DNA of 32,844 nucleotides from Triparma columacea. Lineage: Eukaryota > Sar > Bolidophyceae > Parmales > Triparmaceae. The translations under genes were made by a program, and so were the position numbers. The notes beneath the pieces are model-generated. The model searched no databases and was not told the origin of the DNA. It saw only the letters and a program-made list of their open reading frames with translations. Numbering within the stretch: position 1 is the first letter of the stretch; the number at the start of each line of letters is the position of its first letter. This document shows positions 30,444 through 32,844 of this stretch, piece by piece. Location: NCBI GenBank assembly GCA_030267965.1, contig BRYA01000627.1:5392-38235 (forward strand), written 5' to 3'.

Positions 30444-32067
30444 TTAACCACTAACCCAAGGACCGTATCCATGGACTCCAGGAGTTATGTCGTCTAGAGA
30501 GCCACCGAGTTTTTTTGTTTGGAGCTCATTGGGGGCCACAGATTCAAGGACGGCCGTGAACTCTGATATGCAAAGCTTGAGAACTTCCCCGTAGTCATCC
30601 ACTCCCGCGAGATTCAACCTCTCCTCCTGATCATTTTGGAGGTCGAACAACATGACCTCTTCGACAACACCATGCTCTACCACGTTGTTGTCGGCATCGT
30701 TGGGGGGGGACCAACCGCCAAGCTCAGGCTTGTTGAAATCTACATCGTACCCGGCCGTTCCATTCACCACGAGTTTAAATTGGTTGTAGAAGACAGCTCC
30801 CGACCTACGCACTGGGTCCAATCCGCTCACGAAAGGGTTCGTCCTTTGGGGGAGTGGGGGGTCGTATTTATTTCTCCCCGAAATCGAGGACCAATGCGAA
30901 ACGCCGTCTAAGCCCCGTGGAATTTCGGCCCCAACGGCCTCTAAAATGGTAGGCGTAAGGTCACCGATCCAGAAAAGCTCGCCTGGCGTTTCGCCACCCT
31001 CAACCCCAGCTCCAAGGATGGCAGCTGGAGCTCTAATACCGCCGTTAAAATACAGTGAACTTCTCACCTCGAAAAGGGTAAACAGATGAACCAGAGGAGG
31101 TCTCGCCCCCGTTATCAGACAATATAACAAGCAAAGTGTCTTTGAGTATATTTTTTCGGGCAAGAGCATCGTAAATTGCTCGAACAGAATCGTCAAGGTT
31201 CTTGGCCATGGCTGAGAACCCGGCCCGCTTTGGAGATTTTGCTTTTAAAACAGGGTCCAAGTCCGACTCCTTGTATTGAGGATCACCGAACGGTCCATTG
31301 TGAGTCGCGGCCATTGCGATTGTGAGAAAGAGGGAGGAAGGCAAGGACGGGTCAAAAGCCTCAATCTGAGAAATGGCCGCTTTGGCGATTGCGTCGGTGA
31401 TGTACTCCCCTTCATCCACTTTAAGTCCATGAACGTCCGAGTGGGTGGTATTGAAGGAACTAAATTCCCGCCCCGGGCTGCAAACCTCGTTGCAACAACA
31501 AGCCTCTGAGTTATCGTGACCGTAAAAATCGATGCTACCTAAATAATAACCCTGAAACGTATCGTATCCTCTAGCAGTGGGAAGACAAGACATTCGGGAG
31601 TGCCCGAGATGCCATTTGCCTATGTGCACCTTGTGAAATGAGGGAGGAAGGAGCTCCATCAGAGTAGGAGTGGAGGACGGAAGACAGTAGTCCTGACCAT
31701 GGACTAGGACGTAGTGGGCGAGACCTAACCGTTCAGCACGTACGCCGGTGAGGAGAGACGCACGGGATGGAGTGCATTGAGGATAGGTGATAAATGGAAG
31801 AGAGGAACTATTAAATAAACTCGAGAGGAAGGGCGTATCAGTTGGGGTCGATCCTGGAGGTAGAGGGGATGATTGGATATCCGCATGGCCCATGTCATCG
31901 AGGACGACAAGGACAACATGTCTAGGGCTTCTAGGTTGAGGGTCTAGAGATTGTGATGGTGTAGAGGGAACTGGAGGGTTTATTATGTCTTTTAGGGAAG
32001 TTTGAGGGAGAGTAGTAGCGTAACATAGGACGAAAAAAACGAAAATTAAGCCAACCAATGGCCACAT
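30444..32067 (-). CDS. Secreted arylsulfatase (ARSB-like) interrupted by a one-base frameshift
   Basis: Minus-strand sulfatase in two overlapping frames. Frame A (32067-31045, 340 residues) opens with a signal peptide (MWPLVGLIFVFFVLCY). It then has the metal-binding VLDDMGHAD, the formylglycine motif CTPSRASLLTG (Cys98), VHIGKWHLGH, ATHNGPFG and VILSDNGG, and reaches PFRGEKFTVF before a stop. Frame B continues exactly where the family continues, with NGGIRAPAAILG through GPWVSG to a stop at 30444. The switch falls at a TTTT run (AAAA at 31047-31050 on the plus strand), where one base fewer restores a full-length enzyme of about 540 residues. No in-frame GT-AG intron explains it. The enzyme would hydrolyse sulfate esters, for instance of sulfated polysaccharides, outside the cell or in lysosome-like vacuoles. 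It is either a sequencing error or a recent pseudogene. Confidence 0.88.
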
Positions 32068-32195
32068 CGACGAAAGAGGTTGGTGGAAGTGAAGTTGAAA
32101 AGGGCCATCAAAATTTGAGGTAATTTTGAAGTAACTCTGTAGCGTTTAGTCATTGTTAGGGTTGACTTCGCAGATTCTATGGGAAAAAAGGGGAC
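32068..32195. promoter_or_regulatory. Short divergent region, sulfatase / methyltransferase
   Basis: Only 128 bp lie between the two start codons, so the promoters must be very compact or shared. No motif stands out. Confidence 0.4.
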
Positions 32196-32585
32196 ATGGA
32201 CAAACATATTGACGCAATAATACCGGATCAAGAGGAAGATATGGGCCTCGGTGATCAGATGATGGAAAGAGGAGCCAGACTTAGGCTACTTAGAGAGATG
32301 GAACGAGCAGCAGAGGCAGAGGCTGCTGAAGAGGAGCTAGATGAAGAGACCGGAGAGGGTGGAGGAGAGGGATGCAAGGATAAGGTCAATGAGGATGACG
32401 GTTCATTGATTTACTCCTCGTTTCTCAACCATCAGAGGTACTATGATGATCTCAAGCACGTGGACTACAAGGCGATTGAGTACGATTTCGGGGAGGGGGA
32501 CAGGGCGGTGAAGGTAAAGATAAGGCAAGACAAGAGACTTGGGAAGGGGGGCTTGTGCTGGGACGCAGCTTTCTGCTTGGTGGAG
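32196..32585 (+). CDS. METTL21-type protein lysine methyltransferase, first exon only
   Basis: The first exon encodes 130 residues and ends at a GTAAGA donor (32586) in phase 0, so the gene continues past the window. Residues 1-75 are acidic (Glu/Asp/Gly runs). Residues 80-130 lead through strands into GKGGLCWDAAFCLVE, the segment just before the S-adenosylmethionine-binding glycine loop in METTL21-family (methyltransferase 16) enzymes, which usually read LWDAA/S..LA.YL. The glycine-rich SAM loop itself would lie in the next exon, so activity cannot be judged. Substrates in this family are chaperones and translation factors. After 32586 I see intron sequence with G- and T-rich tracts up to the terminal C-run. 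Confidence 0.55.
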
Positions 32586-32844
32586 GTAAGAGGGGGTGGG
32601 GTAGGGGGTGGGGCGCAGTAGGTAGGGGGTAGGGAAGTTGAAAAGAGCTGCGATAAAGTGAAAGTTGATCCGTCGTCTTCCTGAGTCGTGGTGCGTTGTG
32701 TTGTGTGTGAATAGCGAGGAGGGGACAATGGACACATGATGTTTAAGCTCGGAGTGCGACTTACTTTGCTCGTTGCGAGAAGGAAAAACCATCGCTTCGT
32801 CGCTCTAGCATCTAATCATTTTAACAACAATGCCCCCCCCCCCC

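Noticed and set aside
31046..31080. 35-nt mini-intron (GTGAGA...TTAG) as explanation of the sulfatase frameshift
   Set aside because: Removing it leads into a third frame rather than the one encoding the rest of the sulfatase, and it would delete the conserved RG.K...GG.R motif.

Overview
This window reads as nuclear DNA of a photosynthetic stramenopile, most like a small marine heterokont alga such as a bolidophyte/Parmales relative (the lineage is inference). The main reasons are a fucoxanthin-chlorophyll a/c type antenna gene with a signal peptide followed by an AFAP plastid-targeting motif, a glutathione peroxidase with an in-frame UGA at the catalytic position, and compact eukaryotic genes with short GT-AG introns. 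Of 27 introns I could place, 20 begin GTGAG and 4 begin GTAAG. No tRNA, rRNA, CRISPR array or recognisable transposon was seen.

Layout: fourteen genes on alternating strands fill nearly the whole window. Left part (1-9.4 kb): a TBC Rab-GAP fragment (-) diverges from an SGF29-like SAGA subunit (+). An AT-rich gap follows, then a large DNAAF9/Shulin-like dynein-assembly candidate (+), a selenocysteine glutathione peroxidase (-), and a divergent HPP-family membrane protein (+). Middle (9.5-19.2 kb): a plastid light-harvesting protein (-), a TLC-like multi-pass membrane protein (-), a CWC27 spliceosomal cyclophilin (+), a PX-IQ protein (-), and an alkylglycerol-monooxygenase-like di-iron enzyme (-). 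Right part (19.2-32.8 kb): a giant 2,532-residue ankyrin / TRAF-zinc-finger protein (-) diverges from DNA topoisomerase I (+). Then come an arylsulfatase with a one-base frameshift (-) and the first exon of a METTL21-type methyltransferase (+).

The most unusual item is the giant protein at 19235-27300. Between two TRAF-type zinc-finger arrays (about 16 and 13 fingers) and ankyrin repeats it carries a segment that looks like a dynein heavy-chain stalk: coiled coil 1, a microtubule-binding-domain-like middle, and coiled coil 2. There is no AAA motor. A Tudor-like fold is also inserted in the first finger array. With the DNAAF9-like gene, two genes in the window connect to dynein biology, which would fit a flagellate life stage (inference).

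The genes are mostly unrelated housekeeping functions: membrane traffic, chromatin, splicing, DNA topology, redox, ether lipids and light harvesting. They do not form an operon-like system. Both ends are G/C homopolymers, so the window may be a whole assembly contig. Exon boundaries come from splice-site reading and frame continuity, without transcripts. Names rest on motif recognition, not on searches.
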